From contig DKEU01000006.1 in the NCBI GenBank assembly GCA_002452635.1, positions 1 through 9,298 on the forward strand: 9,298 nucleotides of DNA, read 5' to 3'. A model generated the notes under the pieces. It worked only from the letters and a program-made list of their open reading frames with translations, ran no database searches and was not told the origin of the DNA. Both the position numbers and the translations under genes were made by a program. Positions 5,638 through 9,298 of this stretch are shown here, piece by piece (the stretch's first letter is position 1; the number at the start of each line of letters is the position of its first letter). Source of the stretch: Desulfovibrionaceae bacterium UBA6814. Lineage in GTDB: Bacteria > Desulfobacterota > Desulfovibrionia > Desulfovibrionales > Desulfovibrionaceae.

Positions 5638-5667
5638 TCCTCCTTGAATCAGGTCGGCATCCTTGCC
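5638..5667 (-). promoter_or_regulatory. Probable CsrA-binding leader of fla2 (GGA-loop hairpin plus GGA in the Shine-Dalgarno)
   Basis: On the minus strand GGCA (5667-5664) pairs with TGCC (5659-5656) around a loop AGGA, and CAAGGATG resembles the core of the CsrA SELEX site (ACARGGAUGU). A second site, AAGGAGGA (5645-5638), is the Shine-Dalgarno itself. The GGA triplets are 19 nt apart, close to the 21 nt in the fla1 leader. This is the arrangement used by CsrA to repress flagellin translation until FliW sequesters it. The hairpin is seen; binding is inferred. Confidence 0.5.
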
Positions 5668-5708
5668 TTGACTGACTTTTCGAAATCGGGGCCTGCCGTC
5701 GGGCGCGC

Positions 5709-5718
5709 TCACCTCCTT
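5709..5718 (-). promoter_or_regulatory. Orphan perfect Shine-Dalgarno sequence in the fla2 leader
   Basis: AAGGAGGTGA complements the 16S rRNA 3' end completely but lies about 80 nt before the fla2 start and has no ATG at useful distance. It may be a ribosome standby site, a third GGA site for CsrA, or accidental. A frame from nearby runs out of phase into fla2 and does not look like a real protein. Confidence 0.3.
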
Positions 5719-5753
5719 GGCGACGGGTCTGTTGCCCCTCCCCACGGCAAGTC

Positions 5754-5780
5754 ATATCGGCCTTAAATCGGAGAACTTTA
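5754..5780 (-). promoter_or_regulatory. Sigma-28 (FliA) promoter of fla2
   Basis: On the minus strand TAAAGTTC (5780-5773), 11 bases, then GCCGATAT (5761-5754) match the FliA consensus with one change in each box and exact spacing. Transcription would start near 5747, giving a leader of about 117 nt. It follows the PBP operon terminator by about 30 bp. Confidence 0.92.
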
Positions 5781-5811
5781 GGGAGAATCCGGGCCTTTTG
5801 CGGCCAAGGCG

Positions 5812-5842
5812 AAAAAAAAGCGCCCGGCCGGGGCCGGGCGCT
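5812..5842 (-). terminator. Strong Rho-independent terminator of the GT39-YkgJ-PBP1A operon
   Basis: AGCGCCCGGCC (5819-5829) and GGCCGGGCGCT (5832-5842) form a long GC stem whose inner bases make a 4-nt loop. On the minus strand eight T residues follow (5819-5812). It begins 25 bp after the PBP stop codon. Confidence 0.93.
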
Positions 5843-5867
5843 CACCTGTTGGATGGCGAAAAACCGG

Positions 5868-8200
<2,333 letters not shown>

Positions 8201-8204
<4 letters not shown>

Positions 8205-8764
8205 GATGCGTTCCGGTTCAGAATGTCCTTGAAAAGGGAGCCGCCGTCCCGGGGCTGGAAGCCCCAGGCCAGGCGCAGCCTCCCGTGCAGGTGTCGCAGG
8301 TTCTCCTTGCTCTCGCCCAACAGCCGCAGGATGGCGTTGAGTCCGTGCGCCTCCTGCCGGGCCAGGCAGCGGCCCGCGCCGAAGACCATCACCTCGCTCC
8401 GCTGCGGCCACAGGGGAAAGAGCCGGCAATAGTAGGGCCGCGCCTCCCGGGGCAGGGTGCAGCCCTCGGGCCCCAGGAGCTTGCACTCGCCGTCCGGCCC
8501 GGTGGCCAGGCGGAAGTGCGCGCCCCGGGCCGGGAACAGCTCGTCCAGGCGCTCGTCCTCCCCGGGGAAGAGCTTGCGCAGGTTGTCCAGGAAGGCCGAC
8601 GTGTTGGCCTCCTGGGCGAAGAAGCCCTTGCCCGCGCCGGCCTCCAGGATGCGGTGGCGCTCGATCTCGGACAGGGGGAAGCAGAACTCCTCCTGGCCCG
8701 GGGTGAGCGTGCAGCAGGTGGGGCCGCTCGCGGCGCAGCGGGCGCAGACGTGCGGATCAGCCAT
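8201..8764 (-). CDS. YkgJ-like cysteine-cluster protein
   Basis: This soluble 187-residue protein resembles the YkgJ/UPF0153 family of putative Zn/Fe-S-binding cysteine-cluster proteins, whose biochemical role is unknown. Visible cysteines are C7, C10, C17, C18 and C28, followed after a gap by C94, C102, C113 and C133. The pairs CARC and CC near the start, and the GCTLPREARPYYCRLFPLW region (101-119), are the family-like parts. Nine cysteines in a protein with no signal peptide argue for metal or cluster binding in the cytoplasm. Its ATG follows the TGA of the glycosyltransferase gene with no gap, and its own TGA overlaps the PBP1A start, so translation of all three is probably coupled. Placement between two envelope enzymes suggests, without proving, a link to cell-wall or surface-polymer synthesis. 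Confidence 0.8.
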
Positions 8765-9298
8765 TCAATACCCCGTTCCCAGACCCTGCGGCCACGGCCC
8801 CTTGAACCCGTAACACAGGTAGATGGTGAACTGCCGCGCCGGCCGGTCCTCGTGCAGGGTCTGGAAGTGGAGCTGCACGGTGTGGCTGAAGAGCTCGTCC
8901 ACCGCAGGCTCGATGGCCTCCTTGAACTTCTGGCGCACGTAGATGGCGTCCCAGCCGAGCTTGTCCTGGGGTCCGGGCCACAGATCGTACTGGTTATACC
9001 GTCGGCCCACGTTCACGCAATAGGTGCGCGGACGCCCCGGGGTGTGGAAGGCCAGGGCCGCGGTGAGGTCGTAGTTGTTGGCGAAGATGAAGACCTTGGC
9101 CGGGTCCGCGAAGGCGGTCATGCGCAGCCGCTCCACCTCCGCGCCCAGGTGGCTCCAGCCCTTGAGCCGCACCGCCGGGTTCTCCACCACCACCGGCTCG
9201 GCCCGGAAGGGCGCGGGGATCTCCGCCCGGTAGGGGATGGGCAGCCAGTCGTGGCCGTGGGCCACCAGGAAGAGGAGCAGGGAGAGGGCCGGCCAGGC
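8765..9298 (-). CDS. GT39-type membrane glycosyltransferase, C-terminal part (partial)
   Basis: The last 177 codons of a gene that enters from the right edge. The visible part starts with the end of a hydrophobic helix (LSLLLFLV, before HGHDWLPIP) and continues as a soluble domain, expected in the periplasm. The stretches NPAVRLKGWSHLG, FANNYDLTAALAFHTPGRP and YCVNVGRRYNQYDLW are, from memory, characteristic of the C-terminal domain of ArnT-like/PMT-type (GT39) integral membrane glycosyltransferases of deltaproteobacteria. These transfer sugars from polyprenyl phosphate. The catalytic acidic residues lie in the missing N-terminal part, so activity cannot be checked. A GTG at 9265 is only an internal Val codon, since the frame stays open and hydrophobic to the edge. 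It heads the visible operon; its stop abuts the next gene's ATG. Confidence 0.72.
   Translation of the reverse strand, partial: AWPALSLLLFLVAHGHDWLPIPYRAEIPAPFRAEPVVVENPAVRLKGWSHLGAEVERLRMTAFADPAKVFIFANNYDLTAALAFHTPGRPRTYCVNVGRRYNQYDLWPGPQDKLGWDAIYVRQKFKEAIEPAVDELFSHTVQLHFQTLHEDRPARQFTIYLCYGFKGPWPQGLGTGY

Noticed and set aside
5503..5745. Small 80-codon minus-strand frame starting in the fla2 leader
   Set aside because: It overlaps fla2 out of phase, and its composition matches a shadow frame of the flagellin N-terminus.
8205..8486. N-terminal extension of PBP1A
   Set aside because: It reads the YkgJ-like gene in another phase. The membrane anchor begins exactly at MKRYLFW from ATG 8204, and the ATGA overlap is typical of coupled operon genes.

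Overview
The window is GC-rich and densely coded, and looks like chromosome of a flagellated Gram-negative bacterium, most likely a Desulfovibrio-like member of the Desulfobacterota. This rests on base composition, short flagellins with sigma-28 promoters, a U32 peptidase-family protein of the long type, a PyrK-type reductase subunit and a deltaproteobacterial-style GT39 C-terminal domain. No 16S or other taxonomic marker is present, so the assignment is an inference.

Layout, left to right. (1) 1-502, minus: the N-terminal 167 residues of a PyrK-like dihydroorotate dehydrogenase electron transfer subunit, running off the left edge. It is divergent, by only 36 bp, from (2) a 694-residue U32 family protein (539-2623, plus) related to the RlhA/TrhP RNA-hydroxylation group. 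(3) A strong bidirectional terminator (2643-2677), a 58-bp relic of the 3' end of a lost flagellin gene (2691-2748) and a weak AT-rich hairpin (2755-2776). (4) A flagellin locus on the minus strand: fla1 (2795-3685, GTG start) and fla2 (4740-5630, ATG start), each of 296 residues and about 75% identical by hand count. Each has its own near-consensus sigma-28 (FliA) promoter and a leader carrying a hairpin with GGA in its loop, as expected for CsrA/FliW control. Between them lies a small operon encoding a cupin (4232-4603) and an MIF-family tautomerase (3866-4210). (5) A minus-strand envelope operon entering from the right edge: the C-terminus of a GT39-type membrane glycosyltransferase (8765-9298), a YkgJ-like cysteine-cluster protein (8201-8764) and a class A penicillin-binding protein, PBP1A type (5868-8204). 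The junctions are 0 bp and a 4-bp overlap, and a strong terminator ends the operon at 5812-5842.

All genes except the U32 gene lie on the minus strand. Clear terminators separate the PBP operon from fla2 and the cupin-MIF pair from fla1. The terminator between fla2 and the cupin gene is weak, so the cupin-MIF pair may be partly transcribed from the fla2 promoter. I see no tRNA or rRNA gene, CRISPR array, insertion sequence or phage gene. The most notable things are the remains of a once larger flagellin array, the matching CsrA-like leader hairpins, and the metabolic gene pair lodged between two flagellin genes. I did not find a recognisably new biological system.
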